Below, piece after piece: positions 53,301-64,000 of a stretch of DNA of 64,000 nucleotides. A model generated the notes under the pieces. It was given only the letters and a program-made list of their open reading frames with translations, searched no databases and was not told the DNA's origin. Position numbers and translations under genes: made by a program. Location: contig NC_092572.1 in assembly GCF_037975245.1 (NCBI RefSeq), positions 27,821,989 to 27,885,988 of the forward strand. The letters are read 5' to 3'. Each line of letters opens with the position of its first letter. Position 1 is the stretch's first letter. The stretch is from Apostichopus japonicus. Lineage: Eukaryota; Echinodermata; Holothuroidea; Aspidochirotida; Stichopodidae.

Positions 53301-56300
53301 AATGGAGTATTAAGCACAGAATACTAAAACAGTAGGTCTTATGAATATGATCGATGAAATTTTGGAAACACTTCAGCTATTAAATCCTCCGCGGTATATT
53401 TCAAATATTTTTGCGCTGTTCAAAGTGTAAGGGTGTTAGCAACTGAAAAAAAATGTTTGTTCTTGATCAGAGAACTCTGGGTTTGGTTGGAAGACCAAAC
53501 ACAGAGCAGATACATCAAAACTGGAAAACTCAACCGGATTGGATCAAAAGAAATTATAATTATGAATAACAAACAATATTCAGCTGATCTGGGCCCAGTC
53601 AAAGAATTAAATAAAATAACTTACAGTCGTGAGGTCACACCCAAATGTTAAAGTAAATACACTTAATTTAAAAGTCTGTTCTGGTGAGTTGGCCTGCTGG
53701 TGACATCAAGTATTCTACGACATCATATCTTCCACGACATCAGATATTCCACAACATTAGAAATAGTTAAACACAAAAAATGGTATTATGAATGTCCGAT
53801 CCCAACAAAGTATTATCCTTCAATTTATAAGCAATGGTGTCGCAGGGTATCCTTCAGTAAAATAATGTCAATATCCTCTGTAGTAAAATAATGTCCTTTA
53901 TAAGAAATAGTGTCCCGGAATATACTTTATTGTAAAATAATATCCTTTATAATAAAATAGTGTCCCAGACTGTCAGTTGAATATCACAACTTCCATAAAA
54001 TGATAAGGACTACAGTAACTTGAACTATGTAAATTAAGGTTTAAAACAAACTATCCAGCCATTAAAACTATCTTTCTCTTCTTTTGCAACTGCCTTGCTC
54101 AGATACTTATAGCCAACTGCCTAACTCGTTATACCCCTCACAAAACTCCCTTTGTTACTAAAATATACACACACAGACCCCATTTCCTGTGAGAGCTAAT
54201 TTCCAGGAAGAACAAGATAGTTGCCTAGCAACCTAGAAGAGGTAGAAGTGTAGAGGTTTTAATCCACAAGACAACATACAAATATACTGTACAAATGTAT
54301 AGCCCCTCTGTTCAGTGCACAATGCACCTAATAAACAAGTAAAACTATGGTACAAAACAAAACTTTATGTAAGAGCTGACCATCTTACAAAAGGAAATAA
54401 GTATTCGAATAGGCATTCAATGAAATAGGTGTTCGAATACTTATTGGAATAGCTATATTTAGCATTCTCTAAGCATTCGAAGGAAAGAAGTATTCGAATA
54501 CCTATTGGAATAGTTATTTTAAGTATTCAATTAGTTATTCTAAAGTCTGAATGCTTAAATTTTTGAAATACCAACTATATAGCTATTCGAATACTTAGCG
54601 AATACTTAGCGAATACTTAATAGTTATTCGAGTTGGGTAAGGGACATTGTACCTGAAATATTTCGGGATTGTAAGGCTTTCAGAATCTTGTCATCTGTCA
54701 CATCCTTCGGTGGACTTGGAAAGAGTAAACTAGGGTTAAAGAAAGTGAAGAAACAATATACACTGTTATTATATACAGAAGTTCTTAGCAGCAAAGGTTA
54801 AAATATTGAACCATGTGTTTTACTTGTTCATTTCACTGTTGAGGTTTTAATGAGTGTTTACAATGCATAGTGTCCTTTTTTCTCCATGCATTGTATATAT
54901 TTCATAAAAGTAATATTGAATGTGCATATATTTTCTATATCTTGATGAAATAGGAATGCATACATTGGTCCGTTATGTAAACAACAAAACAGTTACAAAT
55001 GAACTCTGTGTGACCTACAGAAAGATACCAACAGTTACTATTTCTTTCCTGTTGGCTTTACTTATATTCATCTTCAACTATTTTTGTCTCTATGTCCATG
55101 TAGGTATGTATTCTCAGTTTTGTTTTCATTGTTTCAATAAACGAAAGATATTAAATTTCTACTTACCATGCTGCATTAACATGTTTACAATTTAAAATGA
55201 ATTTTAGAAGGTCTTCATAATCTTTGTCGATTAGTTTCTGGTCCCATCGATCCATTTCAATAGCCTCAAGAGTTTCTAATATACCAAGCCATACATCGTC
55301 CTGTAAGACAAGGGCCTTGTCTGTAACTTTTTCAACCACATCTGAAAACTTCAGACGCTTTATTGGAACCTAAAAATGAACAGAGTGTTTCACACATTAA
55401 AACCTGACATCAGTATTCACAGATAACAGAGGGTCTATTTGAGAAATTTAAATGCCCCGTGGAATAAGGGAAGGTACAATGGCAATAGAGGACTGGGGTA
55501 AAAAATGTACTCACTAAGAGAACCAATTCAACACTGACTTGATCATAAAACATAATAAAGTATATATTACTGGGAAGTCACTCAAGCATAATTTTCGACG
55601 GGCTAAAATGTTTATCAAGCATCTTCATGCTACCAATATGTTAAGGAATATGGAGTTACTTTTAGAAATGGAAAGTGTTAAAAAAAAGTGACTGTACCTT
55701 TGATTTTGAAGCAAAGGTCACCATAGAAACTTTTGACCTCAGCAGCAGTCGACTATCTCCAGAGCTGAAGTTGATGGATTCTCTTCTACAGATCTCGGTG
55801 ACAATGTCCTTGAACTTGTGTCCTTTGTACTCATCATGCTCAGCAAAACAAAGACAGATGCAGTTCATGATGTAATCAGGAATCTCCCCATCTCCTATTT
55901 TAAAGTCTCTCATTAGAAAACTGGCAATGAAATGAAAGCTGGGAGGACAGATGTGACAAGTGAAGCGCAAGACATAATGGAGATCAGCTGGGTCTATGTT
56001 AGCCAGGTGTTCTCTGAACAATTGATACTTGTAATGGTGTTCAGTTGATTTGTGACCCCAGAAGAGGTGGGCTAAATACTTTGCTGCAAACCACTCTTGG
56101 ATTAACTTATGAAGGAATTTAACCTGTAAAGAGACATATTTTGCAGCTTTTCCTTTCTGCAAAGGTTTTGATTTCTTCTCTTGCGATTCCAATATTAGTT
56201 TTCTCTCTGATTGACTGACAGATGCTGAGAGATCAGGATCAGGGGATACCCCTCTCTTTACCTCTGAAGTAACATTAGATGTGTTCAGTGACTCATCACT

Positions 56301-59300
56301 GATGGAATCAGTCTGGGGAGTTCCACTGCCTGAGTCAGTCTGAAGATTTCTATCAGGGGAATTAAATGGAGTTCCTTCCTCAACAACAAGTATCCCAGAA
56401 TCTATCCATGCTTTGCTATTAGTGACACTTCTATCCACAAAGTCTTTCTGCCAAAACAATTGTTGGTTTCCTTTACAGAGGCCATTAAATGCAAGTTCCT
56501 CCAACGTAATGTGGGGTTCTATTGATACTTCACTCTCTAATCTGCTCTCATCCTCTTCACGAACTGATTCCTGCTGCTGGTATGACAGATGTCCCGAGGT
56601 GTCTTCCTCATCCTGCACAGAACACAGAATATCTACAATGGCCTTCACGAACGGAGTAACCCTGTCGAGCTGACCAACTTGTAACTTTCCTAATCTATCA
56701 ATGTTATGTACTAACAGCACAAAGAGTAGTGGAACATTACAAAGATCAAGAATAAATGGAACATTATCAATCAATTCCTTTACTTCTTCTTGCTTTTTGA
56801 CATCATCAGAGTAGACTTTTTCAATGTATTCATCCCTCTCATCCTCACCGAAGCTTCCTATCTTCAACATTGGACCTGGAGGTAGATGCTTGGCATAATC
56901 TGTCCTAGCTGTGATTATTACAATGCAGTTGGACAGTTTCTCCTTTGTCATTACTCTCATGACTTCTGAGGGACTTCCATCTTTGGTTCCACCATTGTAT
57001 TCTTCTAACCCATCCAATATGAGGTAGACTTTCTTCTGACCACTGTTAAGCATAGACTCAATATCCTCTTCTGTAATGGGAATGCCTTTACGGATGTAGA
57101 ACATCTTGATAGCTTGAATAATTGTCATGTCATCAACAATTTTTAAGGGCAGATAGATGACCATGGGGATATCCATAAGCTTTCCACAACACCAGTCATA
57201 GGCCAACTGAGAGGAGAGCATTGTCTTGCCGGAGCCTGGCTGTCCTTCCAGAATGATTCGAGTCTCTGCTTTTAGTCTTTCATCAGTAAAGATATCTAGG
57301 TAGTGCAGCTTACATTTTCGGTCAACTTCTCTGCTAGTTATTTTTGAACCAGAATTTGTTAAGACTAAGCGGCTGGCAATAAAGAGATCATTAGATTTCC
57401 ATTGACAAGACTTCATCCAGGGGACAGGAGTCATTGTTTCAAACCAACTCTTCATCTTCTGTTGTAAACATTTCAGGAATAAGCTCTCGTTGTCTTTAAA
57501 ACAAGGAAACAGAAAGCACAGTTCAATTTATATTGAAACAAGTTAAAATCTTTCACAATTTATGACAATATAAAGAACATCTACCATACTGAAAAACAAG
57601 TGTGCTTTGATATCAATAGTTTGGGCAATCTCGTAACACTGTATCTTTCGTAACATCTACAGTAGTATAATCTTCAAATGTAAAGGTAACTCACACCTAA
57701 CACAAACTAAGACATGTGTCATTGCTCAAACATGCTAGTCAGTTTAAAAATTACTCAGTAATACAAACAGCAATAACAAATAGTTTCATACATCCAGACT
57801 TGAAACAATTGGAAACGCAGATGTTTTTATATTTCATTCATACCATCAGATACTGTTCTCTATCTGCAATTTATTTTCAAAGACTACATGTACCACTATT
57901 GAAAAATCCAAATTTAAAGATTTTATTTTATTTTAGAGACAAACATTGCACAATGATTGCTGTCATAAATGGAAAGAATTGATACTGTCCTTATTTATTT
58001 GTCACTGATCAAGTAGGACTCCTCCATAATTAGGAGCAGTGTTTAATTGTGAAGTCATTTGAGTACACTGCAAACTGCAGCTTCCTGGGACACTACTAAA
58101 ACATTTTCAAAGGATTAATATCATAACTTTAATTTTACAGGAGAAAGAGCTGTTGGTATAGTCACTGTATGACATCACAGATTACACAGTAGAACAATGC
58201 ACTCATCACACTAAAGTGAAAACCTACATTATTATATTTCTCAACAACAGACAATGCTATGAAGCTGTGAGTTGCATCAATGTGCTTCAGTTCAAAACAT
58301 ATTTTGACATCTCATTCTTCATTATCCCTAAAATATCCTGTAATCCACACATATGATTTTTAGATAATGAGTGCATTTTGTGTGTTTAACTGCTTTCGAG
58401 CTATGAAGTCTTACGTCAGGAATGTTCCTTAAAACTGGCACAACACTTGTACCAGTGGGGTGTAAGGTTTGTAACATACACATGAATTTACAATACCTTC
58501 ATCTTGTGCCTTTGTTTTGTCAGAAAGTGCCAAGGACTGGTATTCGTGTATCTTAGCTACTGCCTGGAGAAGACGATATTCCTCTAAAGGAGTCTCTAAT
58601 TTGCTGACATCAGAAGGATTAATGATACCCATCTTATCAATTGTCAGGAGGAAGGAGAGTCCTGGATTCTGACTGGAGATAACTGTCTTCTTGTTCTTAT
58701 CAGTAACTTCAAAGTTATCACACAGTTTCACTGTTATGGAAAATGTCAAATGAGCAGAGAGGCCGGCGAGGAATCTATCGTATTCAGTTTCTTGATCTGA
58801 AATGTTTAAGGTAAAACATTAAATTAAGTTTCCAGTTTTTGTTAAATATCCACAGATACGTACAGGCACACTGATAAATGCATAATCCACATCATGGCAC
58901 AGGGTGACTTTTGCTCACTTGTACATATGTACATATGTAAGTACTATGTTTTGGTGTGCACATTTTGGTTGCCAGCATCTAGAATAAATCACCACCTGTG
59001 TTATGTATCAATACTTAAAGTGGGATCTTTCTGGGGGTAGGGGTGGGGAAGGGGATAGGGCAAGTTGGGGGCAGGGGTATGGCTTTTTAAGTAAGTGCAT
59101 TTTGGAAGTACCAAAGGTGAAGCAAAAGACATAATTACAAGAGAGCTTGTGATTATTGGCCTACCTCTCAGCTTCATGTACGTCTCTGTTAGTAAGTGAG
59201 TATGGTTGATCTTCAGCTCAGTGAGTGCATCAGTTAATCGATTCACATTTGAAGGGTGTATGTATCCTCTCTCTTCAAGGGCAAGCAGAAAGTTCTTGGA

Positions 59301-59435
59301 GTACAAGGGACTTGTAATAATGGTCTTCACTTGATCGGGTGGTAGTGAAAAGTAGCGGCCTAAATTCCCACAGTCAGTTTGGGTAAGCTTTGAAGAAAGT
59401 TCTTCTTTGAGATGGCTGAAGGTGAAGATGGATGC
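40874..59435 (-). CDS. NLR-type receptor: DED-DED-NACHT-ZU5-UPA-Death
   Basis: Seventeen minus exons: 59435-59165, 58796-58497, 57493-55698, 55369-55167, 54729-54653, 51821-51760, 51569-51509, 50445-50122, 49469-49246, 48355-48230, 47319-47176, 46205-46095, 45938-45834, 45580-45469, 44807-44686, 44061-43945 and 41107-40874 (TAG). All junctions are AG/GT and in phase, about 1462 residues; a 5' exon (phase 0) is missing. Residues ~1-90 and ~91-185 resemble death-effector domains. At ~191-789 is NACHT, with Walker A GQPGSGKT (274-281) and Walker B VYLILDGLEEY (346-356), plus its helical C-terminal part. At ~925-1065 is ZU5 (GGILEIPGTGVRLEIPCGAI, then W-I-K-S-F-S-W). At ~1067-1196 is UPA. A linker with PKKRRF runs to 1385, then Death (1386-1462, NEWKAVGRKLGLDD). 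No LRRs were seen. Likely a cytosolic sensor that oligomerises and recruits death-fold adaptors. The first two and last domains could in principle be separate genes, but unbroken phase argues for one. Confidence 0.85.
41320..41345. repeat. AT microsatellite
   Basis: An uninterrupted (AT)n tract of about 12 units in the last intron of the NLR gene. Confidence 0.8.
41770..42880. repeat. Diverged tandem duplication in the last NLR intron
   Basis: Segment ~41770-42330 matches ~42425-42880 in order: CATACGACCAAGCCC / CATACGAACAAGCCC, GCCAACAATTTG, then TTCTGTTGTC, GCATACCTACTTTGAC and CATGATTTATTTCTACTAAA. A third trace starts near 42970 (AGCATAGCACCAAGCC). Only the first copy contains the plus-strand exon-like segment at 41984-42133. 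Confidence 0.65.
41984..42133 (+). CDS. Plus-strand exon-like segment inside the NLR intron
   Basis: After TTAG (41980-41983), 50 codons are open in phase 0 to an AGG|GTAATA donor. The translation is hydrophilic (DEGKDSAASGSDKLVDAGLS, then VKQPLENIDLEVRTEILR), compatible with an interdomain linker. It lies antisense to the NLR gene. No partner exons were found nearby on the plus strand. It may be an inverted copy of an exon of a related gene, or chance. Confidence 0.25.
43024..43700. repeat. 36-bp minisatellite, about 19 copies
   Basis: The unit CTGTTCTAGCATAGTTATGT + GTTCTCATACTCAGCC repeats head to tail with few substitutions. Because 36 is a multiple of three and the unit has few stops, long open frames of 207 codons (plus) and 230 codons (minus) appear with a 12-residue period. 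They are by-products, not genes. It lies in the last intron of the NLR gene. Confidence 0.95.
44108..44660. repeat. 216-bp tandem duplication
   Basis: The block starting at 44301 recurs at 44517 with about five differences over more than 130 bases (TCCTAACATCAATGAT to AGAAGTCTTTCAA). A partial earlier copy begins near 44108. It lies in an intron of the NLR gene, between the exons ending at 44686 and starting at 44061. Confidence 0.8.
47642..47691 (+). repeat. SINE tail fragment
   Basis: TTGCAGGAGGATCTAATATA followed by imperfect ATAC repeats matches the tail junction of the SINE at 20120-20372. The tRNA-like head is not recognisable here, so this is a 5'-truncated copy or a shared 3' end. 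It is in an NLR intron. Confidence 0.55.
49082..49096. repeat. Poly-C run
   Basis: Fifteen C in a row on the plus strand, one of nine G/C homopolymers of nine or more bases in the window. It lies in an NLR intron. Confidence 0.8.
52715..54647. mobile_element. Palindrome-rich element with TATTCGAATA arrays at both ends
   Basis: Two clusters of AGTATTCGAATACTT-type palindromes (52730-53190 and 54395-54640) flank about 1.2 kb of ordinary AT-rich sequence. The outer borders are imperfect inverse copies: CCCCTTACCTAACACGAAT on the left and ATTCGAGTTGGGTAAGGG on the right. The left cluster contains a long hairpin: arms 52813-52885 and 53010-53070 share the inverted 17-mer TCGTCAGAGCCGAATTA. It lies within an NLR intron, its right edge six or seven bases from a splice donor. 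Superfamily unknown. It could also be two related insertions. Confidence 0.6.
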
Positions 59436-62400
59436 CTATGGAAGAGAGAAACAACAATCAATCCAATGAGTTAGTTATTCTTTGTCAACTAATCACATCA
59501 ATAACTTTCATTTTAGACTAGCCTTGGTCAGAAGATTTCTGAGATGTGACAATGTTTGAGATGTACTGTAACCAACAGCTCATCTGAGACTTGAACTTCT
59601 CTTGAGCTCCACATAAGAGAGTAAGATTCTGGTTTCTCGCACAGAAGATCAACATACTAAATGAAGTCAAAGCAGCTACTGACCTCTGACCTCTGAACGG
59701 CTTAATGGGATATACTGTACATCACATATATTGTAAGGAAGGAAAGAAAATCTACAGAACCACATCTAAAGTTAACTGTGTGTTCTCCCATTTGTTTCTA
59801 AAACTTATTGATATTTAGGTGAACTGACCTATGACCTCTATCTAATAAGAAAGTAAGAAAGTACATTATTTAGGGTATAGTTGTTAACAGACATTTCACT
59901 GCACAGAGTGTAATGTGCAAAAGTAATTACTGATCTATTCTACTTTACAGAATGATTTAAGGACAAACAATATGTATATCCTTCATTATGTACAGTGCTT
60001 TAAAGCCAATTCCAACAAACAAAATATCGTTAAAAGAGCACTAGCTATCTGCTCACTGAAAGAAGACCTTTCAAACTTGATATGATTTCACAATTGTATA
60101 ATATATAGTACTTTCAAAGCAAACAATATCTTTGCAACAGTTCAATCTAAGCTGTTTGACTTTTCTAACTCCATTGTCAAATCAAGGCTTTACTGCCAGG
60201 TAAGAAGGAAACTGTAAGACACTTCCGGCTACTGGTGGTATTACTGGTCACGTTTGCACAGAGCTCTCTAAACTTCAGATGCCTAACATCCTTTGTTTAT
60301 TACTTTACTGCTTGCAAGCATTTCTGGAACCAGTAGGTCAGGTGGTTACAGCAAAACTGTGGTTGACACCTAGATGTAACCTTCTATCAGATGAGATGTA
60401 AACACAGATGATTAATGCACCAGATTAAGCCATAATTGCCTCATAATTTGAAGCTGAAATGCTTTGAGGCTACAAAACATTACATTCTGTAAACGATTCC
60501 CTGTAGTACCAAGAGAAAATATGTCAAGAGCATTGCTCAAGCAATGTGGCAGAAGAAGCAAAACACCATGATGCTGTCAAGTATTACAATATATTTTAAT
60601 ACATAGAGGTATTGAGATGTTTAGGGCTTTATTGTTATTAAGTGTACATAGTCTACACTGCACATTTGTGACGTTTTACAAATTTATGAAGGTTTTGGTC
60701 CTGTTGGATGTCATCTACAGTTAACATGCTTTAATGTGTGTACAGAGGACCGTACTGTAGCCATTGTCTGTCATTTTCTAACAAAACTAATCTAGAACGT
60801 CCTCCAAGTTGCTTTGGTGTATGTGCAGGGCTGTAGCCACAGTCTGTTCAAAAACATGAAATCTTATACTGCACAATGCAGTTAGAATGCTGGAATTGAT
60901 AGACACATTTTGCATCTAACCCCTAACCCAAAGAAATTATCCAAGGGGTGGACAATACTGTGTCTGAGACCCCTCTTTCATGGGGACATCAGACTCCCTC
61001 TCCCACTTCAAACTCTGTCTAGATGGCATTGTCAACTGCATGTGTAAAGTTTAAGAAACTGGCTGGAGTATTTTTACAAGAATTTCCCATTTTTGACCTT
61101 CATTAAAGCAGGATTCATCTTATTACTTAACAAGAGCCCAAGGGCACTATGGTTCCTTGCTTATAAGGACTTTAGAAGCACTATCCTAAAATTGTTATTT
61201 CAGGGTTTAATGTACACACACAATATCATTGCCATAAATATCACAAATCAATGATTGGTCCTTTTGAGAATCAGTTGACTTTTGTTAGATTTGTTTATAT
61301 AAACTTGCAGAATCATCCTAACTTTACTTAATAACTTTGGTTGCACAGGAGTCAACCCATGGACATTTAAAATATGGCCACACAAATTCAAAAGTTCAAC
61401 AACAAAAAACTAATACAGGTCACTGGAGGCACTATTCCAAGGTCATGTGAGGTCAACAGAGGTCCACCTCTCAAAACCAAACAAAACCGCATGAAGGTCA
61501 CACAGGGGTCAGCCATAGACAATTTTGATCAGTTTGGAGATTGAGTTTTTGACCCTTGTTGACCTTGGATGACATGACCGTTATGTTTGGAAACGATCGC
61601 TTACCCTTTACACAACTAGTCCAAAAAAAAAACATATTTAACCCATAATTGACCTTTGGTGACCTTGGATTACATAACAGTTATTTTGGAAAATGTGCCC
61701 CTACCTCATTCACAACTGGTCCCAATATATCAGCTATTTTATATTTCGTAATTGGAAGTTGTTGCAAAAATTGAGCAAGTGGGGCAGATTTTTTGCCCAT
61801 AAGCGACCTTGGATGACATGACTGTTTTTATTAAAAAGTTCCCCTCATTGATGTGCACATTCTCGCATAATTGTTATGCACTCCAATGTACACACACAAT
61901 GTTATTGCTAAAAAGGTATCAAATCCAACCTTTGGGGCCTAATAACTTAATAACCGTTTCGTCTATAGAACACAGAGCTCTATAAAATATTGACAAACTG
62001 TTTTTCTTTGCCCTGTATCTCCTATTAAAAATTAGCATATTTTATATAAAAACCTTAACCTCTGATTAACTTTACACCCGAAGATCACACACGGGTCAAC
62101 CCATGGACAATTTTGATCGGAAGACCATTTGAGATCTGAATATGGCCACAAGAATTCAAATAACCAAAGAAACTAACACAGGTCACCAGAGGTCAACAGA
62201 AGGTTGAAGCTGTCACAAAGATGACTAATGGATTACAATAGCGTAACTCAGACATTTTGTTCTCAAGCTTTTGCAGAAATACTAGTTTTTGACCCCTAAT
62301 TGACCTTTGATGACCTTGGATCACACGACTGTTATGGTTGAAACGATCCCCTGCCCCATTTACAACTAGTTCTAAAACAAACATGTCACACCCTGTCAAT

Positions 62401-64000
62401 GGGAGTTATTGCTTTGTTTATTATTTTGGCTTTTTGGTCCTAACTGACCTTTGGTGACCTTTACAAGCAGCGAAAACAATAGGGCCCCCCTTCTCACTAT
62501 GGCGAATCTAAATACCAAGTTTGATATCAGTTCAACTTTACCTTGTTGAGTTACAGTGCACCCAAGCAAGTGTTACAGACACACACATATGCCAAGCTGA
62601 CTACATAGGTTCCTTTTGCTAAAGCAAGGAACCAAAAACACTGTGATTCATATCTTCATGACATCCACCTGCTAAGTTTGACATCCATTCAATTTTCCTT
62701 GTTGGGCTACTATATTTTAATTGGCTTGACATTGTGACTTCTGCTGACCTCAAATGACCCTCCACTATATATATGAGAAATCATCTACTCAATATTAGTT
62801 ATCCACATACTAGTAGTAAACAATCCATCCATCCATTATTCCATCCATCCATGTTTCATATTTTGAGATATCATGTACTGTATACCGTAGGGCTACTAAG
62901 GAATATGCTGCAGCCTTGGTCACATTGCATGTAAACTGTACAGTTAAATGTGAGTAGATCATTGCAGCAGCTGATCAAACTCAAATGGTAAATATAAGTG
63001 ATGGTGCTGATCATACTGATTTTGTTTTAACAAAATTTAGGCAGGCAATAAAGCAGACATTCATTGCTTGTGATCATTAGCCCCATTGTTTGCTTTAAAG
63101 AGGAGCACACTGTTCCCTTTGTGGTCTCTGGCAGGCTTTACCACAAGCTCTGTTATGACTTGTTTGTTAGAGGAATTTTCTAGTAAAAAATGGGGGCCAG
63201 TCCTTCCTGTCATATGATCTTTTGTCTTTGTATTTCACTATTAAGCCTTGCCATATGATGAATTGCAGTTTCTGTGATAGAGTGCTTGAAACGTTGGCCC
63301 TTCCTGCCAGAAAATTTGAATCTAAGGACCGACCTACATCAAGACATGACGTCCGTGCATCACATTGGTCACACTCGATCAGATCTCACTCTAGGCTTGG
63401 CCTTGATATGCTACACAGGAGTGTGTATAGACTTCGCATATGCCTGTGAATAAAAAAGATCTCACTCTACGCTTGGCCTTGATTCACTACACAGGAATGT
63501 GTACATCACAGGGAAATTTCCATCTACACCCTATTTTGCTTCAGCAATTTTAACTTTCCTGGCTACAGTGTAGCTTGCTAATGATAGCGTCCCTGCAGCC
63601 TCCCCCCCCCCCACCCCAACGAAGTGAAGCAATGACGTCACCGTCGATCTCCAATGTTCAAATCATATTATATTAAGTTGGCGCAAGGTTAAAAAATTCA
63701 CTTCTCCTGAATCATAGGATGAAAACATCCCAAACATCCCTAGGACTGTGGCGATGATAATTCCAAATCCAGTACTCATAGGTCAGGCTTTGTTTCGTTC
63801 TTGATTAAGTCTTTATAGTTATTTCATGTTCTGTGTAATCTCTGGAGGAATAAGTTAAAGGTATGGGAAGACAGTCTGCCTACTTCCTGGAGAATTTGTG
63901 ACCAAGGCTTAAGTAAAATCTTGTCTCTAGGGTGGGGAAAATGATTTCTCTCAAAGCTTCTTTGTTTTTCTTTAAATTTCTATAAAACACTCAAGTTTGA
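59436..64000. other. Upstream region of the NLR-type gene
   Basis: The missing 5' exon and promoter of the minus-strand NLR gene should lie here, but I could not identify a start exon. Bases 61090-62880 are a patchwork of the TGACCTTTGACC repeat family (GGTCACCAGAGGTCAACAGA, TTGACCTTTGATGACCTTGG and similar). Near 63410-63500 there is a short local duplication (AGATCTCACTCTAGGCTTGGC and its variant). A poly-C run lies at 63602-63611 and a TGACGTCA palindrome at 63633-63640. Confidence 0.4.
61090..62880. repeat. Cluster of dispersed AGGTCA-rich repeats
   Basis: Several overlapping diverged copies, in both orientations, of a repeat with GGTCAACAGAGGTC, TTGACCTTTGGTGACCTT and GGTTCCTTGCT words. 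Related pieces occur near 7100-7310, 13440-13705, 15290-15420, 32870-34170, 34780-35110, 46370-46760, 47500-47960 and 59670-59840. Confidence 0.55.

Overview
The window reads as nuclear DNA of an invertebrate deuterostome. An echinoderm, possibly a sea cucumber, is my best inference but is not proven. The reasons are: AT-rich sequence with GT-AG introns, a NACHT immune receptor of the type expanded in echinoderms, a HECT ligase of the G2E3-like type, tRNA-derived SINEs, many palindromic or terminal-inverted-repeat elements, long G homopolymers, and a dispersed repeat carrying TGACCTTTGACC motifs. Most open frames are noise or repeats. Three spliced genes stand out because successive exons keep a single reading phase across every intron.

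Layout. (1) About 1330-11097, plus strand: a seven-exon gene, 5' end not found, ending in a HECT-type ubiquitin-ligase domain. Its introns hold a ~150-bp tandem repeat and a SINE-like segment. (2) 11098-14199: intergenic, between convergent genes. (3) 18884-14200, minus strand: a complete-looking four-exon gene with helix-turn-helix and retroviral-type integrase core domains. A 1.1-kb inverted-repeat element sits in its last intron. A striking array of GATATC-centred palindromes lies about 50 bases upstream of its start, followed by a GCGTAA minisatellite and a SINE. (4) 20.4-40.8 kb: gene-poor, with repeats, a few orphan or decayed coding pieces (a GPCR-tail-like last exon, a signal-peptide-like first exon, a saposin-like exon, a block with an internal stop) and a 376-bp inverted-repeat element. 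(5) 59435-40874, minus strand: a seventeen-exon gene encoding two death-effector-like domains, a NACHT ATPase, ZU5, UPA, a linker of about 190 residues and a C-terminal Death domain. Its introns contain a 36-bp minisatellite, local duplications and a TATTCGAATA palindrome element. (6) 59436-64000: upstream sequence of that gene, mostly dispersed repeats.

The main result is gene 5. It places a ZU5-UPA module, the same fold pair as the self-cleaving FIIND of NLRP1/CARD8 and the core of PIDD1, behind a NACHT domain, between tandem DEDs and a Death domain. It carries an S-F-S tripeptide where such modules self-cleave. If it cleaves, it would release a UPA-Death fragment from a DED-DED-NACHT sensor, an architecture parallel to NLRP1 built from different death-fold parts. 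Domain calls are by eye from the translated exons. No search was run, so novelty and family names need checking.
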